DNA of 64,000 bases, taken from positions 1-64,000 of the forward strand of contig JAAEZG010000007.1 in assembly GCA_018222985.1 (NCBI GenBank), read 5' to 3'. A model generated the notes under the pieces. The model did not search any database. It worked only from the letters and a program-made list of their open reading frames with translations, and was not told the DNA's origin. Positions 48,708 to 57,706 of this stretch are shown piece after piece. Each line of letters opens with the position of its first letter. The stretch's first letter is position 1. The DNA is from Gammaproteobacteria bacterium (GTDB lineage Bacteria; Pseudomonadota; Gammaproteobacteria; Enterobacterales; Alteromonadaceae). Made by a program: the position numbers and the translations under genes.

Positions 48708-49991
48708 CTACAAGTTACGTTCTTTCAGGTCGGCTTTGGCGTCGTTGAAGACATCTTCGTCGAGGCCGCCTTCGCTTTTCGCGACAATAACTGACACCAT
48801 GGCATCGCCAGTCACATTAACCGCGGTACGTGTCATGTCGAGCAAGCGGTCAACACCAATAATTAAGCCGATGCCTTCTACGGGTAGGCCAACTTGCCCC
48901 AACACCATGGCGAGCATAATCATGCCAACACCAGGCACACCGGCAGTACCCACCGATGCCAAAGTTGCGGTTAGAACCACCATCAAATAATCCGCGATAG
49001 TCAGGTCAACCAAATACACTTGTGCAATAAATACCGTGGCCACGCCCTGCATAATGGCCGTGCCGTCCATGTTTATGGTGGCGCCAAGCGGTACCGTGAA
49101 CGAGCCAACACTGTTACTGACACCTAAGCGCTTGGTGACGGTTTCAAGGGTAACCGGCATGGTGGCATTAGAGCTTGCCGTACTGAAACCAAAAATTTGG
49201 ACCTCGCGCATTTTTCGCAAAAAAATCAAAGGGTTCATGCCTGATAAACCTTTGAGAAGAATAGGGTAGGTTACCAACGCATGCACAATGAGTACAAACA
49301 GCACCAATAAGAAATATTTGCCTAAGCTGAATATAGTTTCGAACGAGGTTTCTGCAAATAGCTTCGCCATTAGCGCAAACACCCCGTAAGGGGCTATGTT
49401 CATCAAAATAATAACCAGTTTCATGATCACTTCATTGAAGTCATCAAAAATGGTTTTAATGCGCTCGCCAGGTTTACCTACAAGCGCCATAGCAATGCCA
49501 AACAGCAGTGCAAACACAATAATTTGCAACATGTTGCCGTTGGCAAAAGCGTTGAATGGATTGGTGGGGAACAAATCAATGATCACTTGCGCCAGCGAAG
49601 GTGCCTGTGTGGGCTCGTAAGTCGCATCGGTCGCAAGTTCAATGCCGGTACCCGGTTGTACCAAAACAGCCATGCCTATGGCAAAGGTAATCGCGATGGC
49701 GGTTGTAATAAGGTACAAACCAACTGACTTACCGCCTAAACGCCCAAGTTTACTGGGGTCGCTGAGTGAGCAAGTACCCACCACCAACGAAACGAACACT
49801 AATGGCACCACCAACATTTGTAATGACGAGATAAAAATCTGGCCAATAACAAAGAACAACCCTTTAGTTAGATAGCCTTCGACAATGGTGCTATCAGGAA
49901 ATAAAGCTTTCAGTAGCATGCCAACAATAATGCCGGCAACCATACCAATGACGATGCGGCTCGTTAAGCTGAGCTTCTTCTTATCAGACAT
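48708..49991 (-). CDS. Dicarboxylate/amino acid:cation symporter (DAACS family)
   Basis: 427-residue inner-membrane symporter of the GltP/DctA type, taking up glutamate, aspartate or C4-dicarboxylates with Na+ or H+. Eight helices and the two re-entrant loops are seen, with the SSSNATMPVT-type substrate loop (STASSNATMPVTLETV) and the NMDGTA metal motif. Substrate cannot be assigned. It is a single gene whose own terminator is not evident; one for its upstream neighbour lies at 50060-50089. Confidence 0.92.
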   Translation of the reverse strand: MSDKKKLSLTSRIVIGMVAGIIVGMLLKALFPDSTIVEGYLTKGLFFVIGQIFISSLQMLVVPLVFVSLVVGTCSLSDPSKLGRLGGKSVGLYLITTAIAITFAIGMAVLVQPGTGIELATDATYEPTQAPSLAQVIIDLFPTNPFNAFANGNMLQIIVFALLFGIAMALVGKPGERIKTIFDDFNEVIMKLVIILMNIAPYGVFALMAKLFAETSFETIFSLGKYFLLVLFVLIVHALVTYPILLKGLSGMNPLIFLRKMREVQIFGFSTASSNATMPVTLETVTKRLGVSNSVGSFTVPLGATINMDGTAIMQGVATVFIAQVYLVDLTIADYLMVVLTATLASVGTAGVPGVGMIMLAMVLGQVGLPVEGIGLIIGVDRLLDMTRTAVNVTGDAMVSVIVAKSEGGLDEDVFNDAKADLKERNL

Positions 49992-50059
49992 AAATATTCC
50001 TTTGCGGTTTTTATGGGCTCAAGCCTACCAGAATTCAAAAAAAAACAGTAGTTGAAACG

Positions 50060-50089
50060 AAAAAACCGACGGCTAAGCGTCGGTTTTTT
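50060..50089. terminator. Rho-independent terminator of the Yip1 gene, bidirectional
   Basis: AAAAAACCGACG (50060-50071) and CGTCGGTTTTTT (50078-50089) form a long perfect stem with A- and T-runs on both sides. It ends transcription of the minus-strand gene at 50114 before the symporter gene. Confidence 0.9.
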
Positions 50090-50113
50090 GAGGTTAACAA
50101 TATATCTGTACGG

Positions 50114-50710
50114 CTACATATATTCAGGGCCGAAGCCGTTGGTCCAAATAATGGCCGAAGTAACCATTAAAATAACCATGAGAATAAGCCCTGCAGTGAC
50201 CACTGAAGACGAGTACAAAAAGCCGCGCTCTTCAGGAATGTGCATTAAAATAGGTACGCCTGAGTAAAGTAGGTAAACCGAATAAGCGATACCGGCTAAA
50301 AACGCCATCGTCACAAACCATAATTCTGGGTACAATGCCGCCACACCAGACATGATCGCCGGCGTTGCCGTGTAGGCTGCCAACTCAAGTGACTGCGTAA
50401 ACGTTGGGCTAGCGCCAAAGGTTTTTGCCATCCAGTGAATTAAATAGGCCAAAGCAAAGGTTGCGCCAATAATGCCCGCATACATGGCAATGGCCATCAT
50501 GGCAGCGCTTTGTTCGGTTAAAAACGTTGCTTCGCGAGCACCAATGCTCCAGCCTAAGTGGGCAGACGCATAATAAGCTGCTGCACAAGGCAGCAAGGCA
50601 ATAATCAGAATATGGCTTAGTGCAAAAGTCATGCTCTCGTGACGTTGGTCAATTGACTTCCATTCGTCAACGGGATGCGCGTAAAGGCCCCAAATGTGAT
50701 TTAAAATCAT
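50114..50710 (-). CDS. Yip1 family membrane protein
   Basis: 198-residue inner-membrane protein with five hydrophobic segments. The opening WGLYAHPVDEWKSID and the C-terminal PILMHIPEERGF are typical of bacterial Yip1/DUF1282 proteins, whose function is unknown. ATG at 50710 (MILNHIWG) follows GAGGT; the sixteen residues that an earlier start would add are not membrane-like. It is divergent from miaE. Confidence 0.8.
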   Translation of the reverse strand: MILNHIWGLYAHPVDEWKSIDQRHESMTFALSHILIIALLPCAAAYYASAHLGWSIGAREATFLTEQSAAMMAIAMYAGIIGATFALAYLIHWMAKTFGASPTFTQSLELAAYTATPAIMSGVAALYPELWFVTMAFLAGIAYSVYLLYSGVPILMHIPEERGFLYSSSVVTAGLILMVILMVTSAIIWTNGFGPEYM

Positions 50711-50879
50711 GACATACCTCAACTTCTGTTGTTGTTCTGGTGTTTTGTTTATTGTCATTGACGCTTTTTTATGCGCCTTAACAACAATAATGGTCGGATT
50801 TTCAACAGAGTCAAGGTAATTTTGACGAATAACCCTGATTTTTGTGTGTAATATTTTAATAAGAGTTTAGGAGCAGCAC

Positions 50880-51665
50880 TTGCAGCAGTTATTAGCGCCT
50901 ATACGCCGGTTTTTACAGTGCGAAACACCTCACCAGTGGCTACAAGAAGCGGTACAACCCGAGAACTTGCGGTATTTACTCATCGATCATCTAGTGTGTG
51001 AGTTAAAAGCAGCGCAGTCGGCCATGCTGCTTATTAGGCGCTATGCGGTGGACGAAGCGAGTGGCGATGCCTTGCTCGCTTGGTTAAAGCCCTACGAAGA
51101 CTTTACCTACCGCAAAGAGGGTGACTGGCGTGCTTTGGCCGATCATGCACGTTTAACCAAAGCGATGTTGCCCAAGCGCGATGCCCCTTACAGTGCAGAG
51201 CTTATTGATAAAATGGTGTTGTTGATCAAAGAAGAGCTGCATCATTTTTATCAGGTGCTTGAAATAATGCACGAGCTAGATATTGAGTACGACAATATTA
51301 CATCCAGCCGATATGCGCGGGGCATGCTACGCCATGTGCGAACGCACGAGCCGGCTACTTTGGTCGATAAACTTATTTGTGGTGCGTACATTGAAGCGCG
51401 TTCGTGTGAGCGGTTTGCCGCGTTAGCGCCGCACGTTGATGATCGACTCGCTAAATTTTACATCAGTTTGCTGCGCTCAGAAGCGCGCCACTTTGAAGAC
51501 TACCTAACGCTTGCGCAGCAGTTTGGCGGTGCGGTTAACAACAGTGAAATAAATGAGCGGGTGAAATTCTTCGGTGAAGTTGAAGCGCAATTAATTAGCT
51601 CGCCCGACTTAGAGTTTCGCTTCCACAGTGGTTGTCCCGTTCGGGCTGTCGCTAGCGAAAGTTAA
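50880..51665 (+). CDS. miaE: tRNA-(ms2io6A37)-hydroxylase MiaE
   Basis: 261-residue non-haem di-iron oxygenase that hydroxylates the prenyl group at A37 of some tRNAs. Iron ligands are seen in IKEELHHFYQ and in AYIEARSCERF and RSEARHFEDYL. The start is TTG at 50880, set by AGGAG seven bases upstream; no ATG lies near. Its last 57 bp overlap the convergent lpxH gene, an unusually long overlap for two intact genes. Confidence 0.93.
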   Translation: MQQLLAPIRRFLQCETPHQWLQEAVQPENLRYLLIDHLVCELKAAQSAMLLIRRYAVDEASGDALLAWLKPYEDFTYRKEGDWRALADHARLTKAMLPKRDAPYSAELIDKMVLLIKEELHHFYQVLEIMHELDIEYDNITSSRYARGMLRHVRTHEPATLVDKLICGAYIEARSCERFAALAPHVDDRLAKFYISLLRSEARHFEDYLTLAQQFGGAVNNSEINERVKFFGEVEAQLISSPDLEFRFHSGCPVRAVASES

Positions 51666-52376
51666 CTCGCGCTTATTTGCGGTGACTTTCAAGTAACTGC
51701 TTTGGCTGTACCAATCACCAAGTACAATACGCTCGGCCAGTTCACCGTTGGGTAAGCGATGTTGGTGCACTGCTGGGCGGTGTGTATGCCCATGAATAAG
51801 GTATTGCACGTCATGGCTGACAAAGGCCTCACGCACCGCATGCTCGTTGACATCCATAATGCGCAGTTGCTGTTCGGTGAGGGGTTTTTGCGTTTTGCTT
51901 GATGCCCGCAGCTTGTTGGCAATGCCCATACGCCACGACAATGGTAATGCCAGGAGGAGCTGTTGCAGCGGTCGCCAACGAATTACTTTGCGGAATCGTT
52001 GATAGCTTTTGTCATCAGTGCACAGGGTATCGCCATGCAGTAGGAGTGTTTGCTTGCCGTACAAATCAATCACGCTGGGTTCGGGCAATACGGTTACCCC
52101 AGTTAGCTGACTAAACTGCTGACCAACTAAAAAGTCGCGATTGCCGGCCATAAAGTAAACCGGCACACCGCTGGCGGTTAGTGCACGCAGCGCGTGTTGC
52201 ATGCGCTGCACAAACTCACTGGTGTCATCGTCGCCAATCCAAGCATCAAACAAGTCGCCTAAAATATATAAGGCGTCTGCGCCGCTGGCTTGGTTTTGCA
52301 AAAAGCTTTCAAACAGCGCGGCAATATCTGGCCGCGCTGGGCTTAAATGCAAATCAGAGATGAACCAAGTCGCCAT
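51609..52376 (-). CDS. lpxH: UDP-2,3-diacylglucosamine diphosphatase LpxH
   Basis: 255-residue metallophosphatase in lipid A synthesis that makes 2,3-diacylglucosamine 1-phosphate. Metal ligands of the calcineurin-like fold are intact: D8 and H10 (SDLH), D41 (GDLFD), N79 (GNRD), H114 (HGD) and the HGHTHR motif. The family is encoded beside ppiB and cysS in many relatives, as here. It overlaps miaE by 57 bp. Confidence 0.97.
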   Translation of the reverse strand: MATWFISDLHLSPARPDIAALFESFLQNQASGADALYILGDLFDAWIGDDDTSEFVQRMQHALRALTASGVPVYFMAGNRDFLVGQQFSQLTGVTVLPEPSVIDLYGKQTLLLHGDTLCTDDKSYQRFRKVIRWRPLQQLLLALPLSWRMGIANKLRASSKTQKPLTEQQLRIMDVNEHAVREAFVSHDVQYLIHGHTHRPAVHQHRLPNGELAERIVLGDWYSQSSYLKVTANKRELTFASDSPNGTTTVEAKL

Positions 52377-52389
52377 TTATCGACACGTC

Positions 52390-52887
52390 TTATTCGGCGA
52401 TGGTCGCGCTTTTAATAACCACGTCATCAACCGGTACGTCTTGATGGAAGCCAGCATGCGAGGTGCGCACTGCTTCAATCGCATGAACCACGTCCATACC
52501 TTCAACCACTTCGCCGAACACACAGTAGCCCCAGCCGCCCATGCTTTCATTTTTGAAGTTCAAAAAGTCATTGTCAGCTACGTTAATAAAAAACTGTGCG
52601 GTGGCTGAGTGTGGGTCTTGGGTACGGGCCATAGCGATAGTACCGACGGTGTTTTTCACACCATTGTTGGCTTCATTATCAACCGGCGAGTGCGTTGGCT
52701 TTTGCACCATTTCGGTATTAAAGCCACCACCTTGAACCATGAAGCCACGAATAACACGATGAAATAACGTGTTGTCGTAAAAACCTTCGCGTACGTAAGT
52801 CAAAAAGTTTTCTACGGTTTTAGGGGCTTTATCAGCGAATAACTCAAGAGTAATGTCGCCATGATTAGTGTGTAGGGTAACCTGCAT
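52390..52887 (-). CDS. ppiB: Cyclophilin-type peptidyl-prolyl isomerase B
   Basis: 165-residue cytosolic cyclophilin. The full catalytic fold is seen, with [18 protein letters not shown] and the [16 protein letters not shown] strand. It has no signal peptide, so it acts in the cytosol, speeding proline isomerisation. It lies 13 bp before lpxH in one operon and is divergent from cysS. Confidence 0.97.
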   Translation of the reverse strand: MQVTLHTNHGDITLELFADKAPKTVENFLTYVREGFYDNTLFHRVIRGFMVQGGGFNTEMVQKPTHSPVDNEANNGVKNTVGTIAMARTQDPHSATAQFFINVADNDFLNFKNESMGGWGYCVFGEVVEGMDVVHAIEAVRTSHAGFHQDVPVDDVVIKSATIAE

Positions 52888-53046
52888 TGAATTTGCTCCA
52901 CGTTTTACAGATAGTGTTATCAGACATTATTTGCCGCGTAGTTTAGCATTGTTTGTGGCAAGGCGGCACCTTGCGTTATCATGTTCATCTTATTTTAATG
53001 CCACTTTATTCGTAGCCGCCATGCAGTTAGACAGGAGCACCCGTGC

Positions 53047-54444
53047 ATGTTGAAAGTTTTTAATACGTTAACCCGCCAAAAAGAAGCGTTTAAGCCAATT
53101 ACGCCAGGTGAAGTAAAGCTGTATGTGTGCGGGGTAACCATTTATGACTACTGTCACATTGGCCATGCGCGTACCTATGTGGCGTTTGACGTGGTGGTGC
53201 GTTATTTGCGTGAACGCGGTTACAACGTCAAATATGTACGAAACATTACCGACGTTGATGACAAAATTATTCGCCGCGCGGCAGAAAATAACGAAGCCAT
53301 TGTTGATGTTACCGAGCGTTTCACCCAAGCCATGCACGACGACTTTGACGCATTGAATTTGCTGCGCCCCGACGTGGAGCCAACAGTAACTGGGCACATG
53401 GGGGACATTATTGCCATGATTGAAACCCTTATCGCTAACGGCAATGCTTATATAGCAAAAGACGGCGACGTGTTGTTTGATGTCAGCACCTTTGACAATT
53501 ACGGCAAGCTAAGCCGCCAAAACTTAGAACAACTGCAGGCCGGCGCTCGTGTAGAAGTGACTGATAACAAGCAAGACCCACTCGACTTTGTGTTGTGGAA
53601 ACAAGCCAAAGCTGGTGAGCCAAGCTGGCCGTCACCATGGGGCGAAGGGCGCCCAGGCTGGCACATTGAGTGTTCAGCCATGAACAAACGCCACTTGGGC
53701 GAAAACTTTGACATTCATGGCGGCGGTTCAGATTTGATTTTCCCGCACCACGAAAACGAAGTCGCACAAAGCTGCTGCGCCAACCACAATGACTATGTGA
53801 ATTACTGGATGCACAGCGGCATGGTGCAAGTAGACGAAGTGAAAATGTCCAAGTCATTGGGTAATTTCTTCACTATTCGTGACGTGTTGGCGCAGTACGA
53901 CGCGGAAACCGTGCGATATTTCTTGTTGTCGAGCCACTATCGCTCGCAATTGAACTATTCTAAAGAAAACTTAGACCAAGCACGTGCCGGTTTAGAGCGT
54001 TTGTACACAGCATTGCGCGATGCGCCAATGGGTGACGACAATAGCGAGCGCAATATCGCACAAACCGAAAGCTTCGTGACGCGCTTCAATGCGGCCATGG
54101 ATGACGACTTTAACGTACCCGAAGCCATGTCCGTATTATTTGAGTTAGCGCGCGAAGTCAATCGTGCCGTTGCTGCTGAACCCGAAAAAGCCGCCGCATT
54201 TGCCGCTGAACTAAAGCACTTAGGTAGCGTGCTTGGCTTTTTGCAGCAAGCCCCAGAGCAGTATTTACAAGGTGGCGCCGGCGACGACGAAGAGGTGGCA
54301 AAAATTGAAGCATTGATTACTGAGCGTAACGATGCGCGCGCCGCCAAAGACTGGGCACGGGCTGACGCCGCTCGCGATGCGTTAAAAGCAATGAACATAG
54401 AATTAGAAGACAGTGCAACCGGCACCAAGTGGCGCCGCATCTAA
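53047..54444 (+). CDS. cysS: Cysteinyl-tRNA synthetase
   Basis: 465-residue class I synthetase that charges tRNA-Cys. The HIGH motif is at 37-40 and KMSKS at 266-270, with zinc ligand C28 and a further CX..H set. The C-terminal anticodon domain ([21 protein letters not shown]) is intact. A single gene; a perfect 7-bp hairpin without a T-run follows its stop at 54446-54462. Confidence 0.98.
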   Translation: MLKVFNTLTRQKEAFKPITPGEVKLYVCGVTIYDYCHIGHARTYVAFDVVVRYLRERGYNVKYVRNITDVDDKIIRRAAENNEAIVDVTERFTQAMHDDFDALNLLRPDVEPTVTGHMGDIIAMIETLIANGNAYIAKDGDVLFDVSTFDNYGKLSRQNLEQLQAGARVEVTDNKQDPLDFVLWKQAKAGEPSWPSPWGEGRPGWHIECSAMNKRHLGENFDIHGGGSDLIFPHHENEVAQSCCANHNDYVNYWMHSGMVQVDEVKMSKSLGNFFTIRDVLAQYDAETVRYFLLSSHYRSQLNYSKENLDQARAGLERLYTALRDAPMGDDNSERNIAQTESFVTRFNAAMDDDFNVPEAMSVLFELAREVNRAVAAEPEKAAAFAAELKHLGSVLGFLQQAPEQYLQGGAGDDEEVAKIEALITERNDARAAKDWARADAARDALKAMNIELEDSATGTKWRRI

Positions 54445-54462
54445 ATCGCAGCTTTGCTGCGA

Positions 54463-54563
54463 CAGCTATTAGATACTAGCTATTAGATATTAGTGAAAAC
54501 AAATCAGCGTCTGCCAAGTCGGTTTTAGCTTGCATCTACTATCAAATATCTAACGGCTGATAT
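54463..54563. repeat. Dispersed GATATC-type repeat, copy 3
   Basis: AGCTATTAGATACTAGCTATTAGATATTAG (in two adjoining pieces) on the left and AATATCTAACGGCTGATATCG on the right; the arms match at 12 of 14 core positions. It lies between cysS and the M17 peptidase gene and shares TAGCTATTAGATAT with copy 2. Confidence 0.6.
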
Positions 54564-54587
54564 CGTTTTTGAATTGAAGAGGTTTTT

Positions 54588-56120
54588 ATGGCTTTTCCAA
54601 CAGTAAGCGTATTTGACAGCTATGCCGCTACCGCTAGCGGCGATTTCGACGCCGTGATTTTATTAGGCGACTATGAAAGTGAAATTCCTGACGATTTTCG
54701 TGACTACGTGGCGCAAGCCCAGCAAATGGATGCGCGCGTGGGTAAACAAGCATTATTAGTGCCGGCCGACGTTGCCGGTGGGCGTTTGATAGTGGCGCCA
54801 ACTGGGCCGCTAGCGCCAGATTACAACGATGTGCGCTGTGTAGCTGAAGCTGCGGGCGCAGCAGCGCGTATTGCGCAACAAGCGGGCGTCACCAAACCGC
54901 TACTGATTGTTTTTGGTGTGCCACACGAGGCGCGCTATGGTCAAGCCGAAGCCGTTGCTTATTGGGGTGTTTGCCAGGCGTTGTATGAGCCGCTCGAAGC
55001 GCGTGAGCATCATGGCGAAGAGCAACTCGAAACCGTCACTGAAATTGGCATTGTTGGTGCGCTTGACGAACAATGGTTGCAAGCCGTTGAAGCGGGTAAG
55101 CGTGTCGCACGTGATCTAGCAGGCACTGAGCCTGAGCGTATGGCACCGCCGCGTTTTGCTGAGTATTGCCAACAAGCGTTTGCGCATACGCCAGTGCGGG
55201 TAACAGTCATTGACGACGTGCAACAGTTGCAACACGAATACCCATTGTTAATGGCTGTGGCGCGGGCGTCGTTAGGTGTTGAGCGCCATCACCCGTGTGT
55301 GGTGCGTTTGGAATACAAAGCACCTGCCGCTGAGCAAACCTTAATGTTTGCTGGCAAAGGTATTGTGTATGACACCGGCGGCGCTGATGTTAAAACCGGT
55401 GGCCATATGGCGGGTATGAGCCGTGACAAGGGCGGCGCTGCAGGCGTAGCAGGTTTTGTGAAAACGGTTGCAGAAATGCGCCCTGAAACGGTCAGTGTTG
55501 TGGCTGAGCTGGGCGTGGTGCGCAACAGTATTGGCGCTGATGCGTTTGTTGCTGACGAAATTATCACCGCCCATAGCGGTGTACGCGTGCGCATTGGTAA
55601 CACCGATGCCGAAGGTCGCTTGGTATTAGCCGACCTACTTTCACACCTACGCGAAGAATCTAGCGATTACCCGAACCCGCAACTATTTAGTGTAGCCACG
55701 TTAACTGGCCACGCGGCCTTAGCGAAAGGGCCTTACACGGCGCTGATCCCGAATGGCCCAGCACGCGTAGAAGAATTGTCCGAAAAATTGTGGGAAGCCG
55801 GCGAAGTTTACGGCGACCCAACTGAAATTTCTTGGTCGCGTCGAGAAGACTATCATTTTGTTCGTGCGCGCACCAAAGCAGACGATACGTTATCAAGTAA
55901 CAACGGTCCGTCGGCAACAACTGCACGTGGGCACCAGTTCCCAGCCGCGTTTTTAGCCATTGCTTCTGGCTTAGACAAACACGGTAACGATAGCCAACAG
56001 CCGTTACCTTATGTGCATGTCGATATTGCCGGTAGCGGTGTCGAAGGTGGTGATTGGCAGCATGGTAAGCCAACCGCGGCACCAGTGACTTGTTTTGCGG
56101 GTTGTTACCTTCATCAATAA
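54588..56120 (+). CDS. Leucyl aminopeptidase family protein (M17)
   Basis: 510-residue cytosolic aminopeptidase. The M17 signature NTDAEGR is at 338-344 and the metal segment AGKGIVYDTGGADVKTGG at about 256-273, with a second metal residue region MSRDKGGAAG. The N-terminal half is not like PepA, so it may be closer to PepB or to a marine subgroup. AAGAGG lies before the ATG. It is followed by the MBL hydrolase gene after 23 bp. Confidence 0.88.
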   Translation: MAFPTVSVFDSYAATASGDFDAVILLGDYESEIPDDFRDYVAQAQQMDARVGKQALLVPADVAGGRLIVAPTGPLAPDYNDVRCVAEAAGAAARIAQQAGVTKPLLIVFGVPHEARYGQAEAVAYWGVCQALYEPLEAREHHGEEQLETVTEIGIVGALDEQWLQAVEAGKRVARDLAGTEPERMAPPRFAEYCQQAFAHTPVRVTVIDDVQQLQHEYPLLMAVARASLGVERHHPCVVRLEYKAPAAEQTLMFAGKGIVYDTGGADVKTGGHMAGMSRDKGGAAGVAGFVKTVAEMRPETVSVVAELGVVRNSIGADAFVADEIITAHSGVRVRIGNTDAEGRLVLADLLSHLREESSDYPNPQLFSVATLTGHAALAKGPYTALIPNGPARVEELSEKLWEAGEVYGDPTEISWSRREDYHFVRARTKADDTLSSNNGPSATTARGHQFPAAFLAIASGLDKHGNDSQQPLPYVHVDIAGSGVEGGDWQHGKPTAAPVTCFAGCYLHQ

Positions 56121-56143
56121 GGTTCACCAGTAGGAGATACTCA

Positions 56144-56995
56144 ATGCGTGGTTTGAAATTTGGTTTAATCAGTTTACTTTTCTGTTTTGGCATGGCCAGT
56201 GCTCATGCGCAAGCCAACATGGACGACGTGGAAATTAAAGCCACGCAACTAAGTGATCGTGTGTACATGCTTACCGGCATGGGCGGCAATATTGGTGTGT
56301 ATGTCGGTGAAGATGGCGTCGTGATGGTCGATGCGCAGTACAAAGGGCTTGCTGATAAAATTATGGCAGCTATAGCTGAGCTTTCTGATCAACCCATTAA
56401 AAGCCTGATTAATACCCATTTTCATAGTGACCACACGGGCAATAATGCCCCTTTCGCTCGCAAAGGCGTACGTGTGATTGCCCATGAAAATGTGAAAACG
56501 CGCTTAGCCGCAAATGAGAAGTTTGATCAAGACGGCTTGCCGACGGTGACATTCGATAACCGTTTGGAAGTGGCAAGTGGTGCTGCAAGTTTGAAGCTGC
56601 AGCATTACCCTGAGGGCCATACCGACGGTGACGTAGTGGTTTGGTTTCCAAACGCCAATGTGATTCATGCTGGTGATTTATTCTTTGTCGACCGTTTTCC
56701 GTTTATTGATTTGAACGCAGGTGGTAACGTGCAAGGCTATATTGATAATGTGCGTGCCGTTATTGATAGCATTGATGGTGAGACTCAGATCATCCCTGGC
56801 CACGGCGCGCTTTCAAAGCGTTCAGATTGGCTACGGTTAGTACACATGATTGAAGCCACACGCGAAGAAGTTATGACTATGAAAGAGCAGGGTCTAACCG
56901 AAGACCAAGCGGTAGAACAAGGCTTAAGTGCTCAGTGGAAAGACTGGTCATGGAGCTTTATTAATGAAGAGCGCTGGATTCGTACCTTGTACTAA
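56144..56995 (+). CDS. Periplasmic MBL-fold metallo-hydrolase
   Basis: 284-residue exported protein. A signal peptide runs to about residue 23 (MRGLKFGLISLLFCFGMASA, cut after AHA). The zinc site HFHSDH gives H92, H94, D96 and H97, and a later His is in YPEGHTDGD with Asp in HAGD. The family includes lactamase-like and glyoxalase-like hydrolases, so the substrate cannot be assigned. ATG at 56144 has GGAG nine bases upstream. A terminator follows at 57027. Confidence 0.88.
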   Translation: MRGLKFGLISLLFCFGMASAHAQANMDDVEIKATQLSDRVYMLTGMGGNIGVYVGEDGVVMVDAQYKGLADKIMAAIAELSDQPIKSLINTHFHSDHTGNNAPFARKGVRVIAHENVKTRLAANEKFDQDGLPTVTFDNRLEVASGAASLKLQHYPEGHTDGDVVVWFPNANVIHAGDLFFVDRFPFIDLNAGGNVQGYIDNVRAVIDSIDGETQIIPGHGALSKRSDWLRLVHMIEATREEVMTMKEQGLTEDQAVEQGLSAQWKDWSWSFINEERWIRTLY

Positions 56996-57026
56996 ATTAT
57001 TCATTGCTGGGAAATTGTGCATTCTG

Positions 57027-57062
57027 AACCAGTGGCGCACGTTGTGTGTCGCTGGTTTTTTT
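57027..57062 (+). terminator. Rho-independent terminator of the MBL gene
   Basis: ACCAGTGGCGCAC pairs with GTGTGTCGCTGGT in 13 base pairs (three of them G-U) around a short loop, followed by seven T. It separates the M17/MBL unit from the export operon. Confidence 0.85.
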
Positions 57063-57178
57063 ATTTCATAGAATCAACGTAGATAATTTGAGTGGACTTT
57101 TATTTAACAATTTGTTGAATAGTTATGTTGGCTTCCGTTATATTCTAATGAGTTAGTCACATTTTCGGAGCACAAAAT

Positions 57179-57682
57179 ATGCGCAATGGATTGCTTGCTA
57201 CGCTAACCGTTGGTCTTCAATTAATACTTCTGACACCAGCGGCGCAAGCACAGCAAAACTGGGTAGAAGCTTTTCCGGAACGCTACGAAACCGTTGAACA
57301 GTTTTTCTTGCAGCATGGCTGCAAGTACGCACAAAATTCTGCCTACATTTATGAGCCTAGCTCCGGCATTTGGTGGTCTAGCAAGGAGGCAATTAATGCT
57401 TATCCGAATGTCTCGTATGCGTTTATGGCAGAGCCTTGTGACATAGCTGTTGAGCAACAGACTTTGGAGCGACTATTAAACGTTAAATTTGGTACGGCAC
57501 AGCGTATTGTTTTATATTTTGACATTACCCGTGATGAACACGTTGATATGCGGAATATAATTAGAAAAAACAAAGGAATGTGGGAAAAATACCAACGCCG
57601 TCTATCACTTCTTAACGAATTTAACGAGCTGCCGAAATATAAAGTGATCACGCCGAACTTGAGTGCCGGTTCGCAGCCTTAA
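57179..57682 (+). CDS. Secreted 167-residue protein, first gene of the export operon
   Basis: I recognise no family. A Sec signal peptide (residues 1-25, ending PAAQAQ) leads to a mature protein of about 142 residues with two cysteines (QHGCKY and AEPCDI) that may form a disulfide. It starts with NWVEAFPERYETVEQFFL and has a mixed alpha/beta look. It lies 24 bp before the HlyD-like gene and the base composition drops with it. It could be the exported cargo or an accessory part of the transporter; the sequence does not decide. Confidence 0.65.
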   Translation: MRNGLLATLTVGLQLILLTPAAQAQQNWVEAFPERYETVEQFFLQHGCKYAQNSAYIYEPSSGIWWSSKEAINAYPNVSYAFMAEPCDIAVEQQTLERLLNVKFGTAQRIVLYFDITRDEHVDMRNIIRKNKGMWEKYQRRLSLLNEFNELPKYKVITPNLSAGSQP

Positions 57683-57706
57683 TATTCCTAGTGCAAGGTA
57701 AAATGT

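Noticed and set aside
53955..54440. 161-codon minus-strand frame opposite cysS
   Set aside because: Antisense to the conserved anticodon domain; no start signal.
54446..54462. Perfect hairpin after cysS as terminator
   Set aside because: A 7-bp stem with a 3-nt loop is present, but no T-run follows on either strand, so it is not called a terminator.
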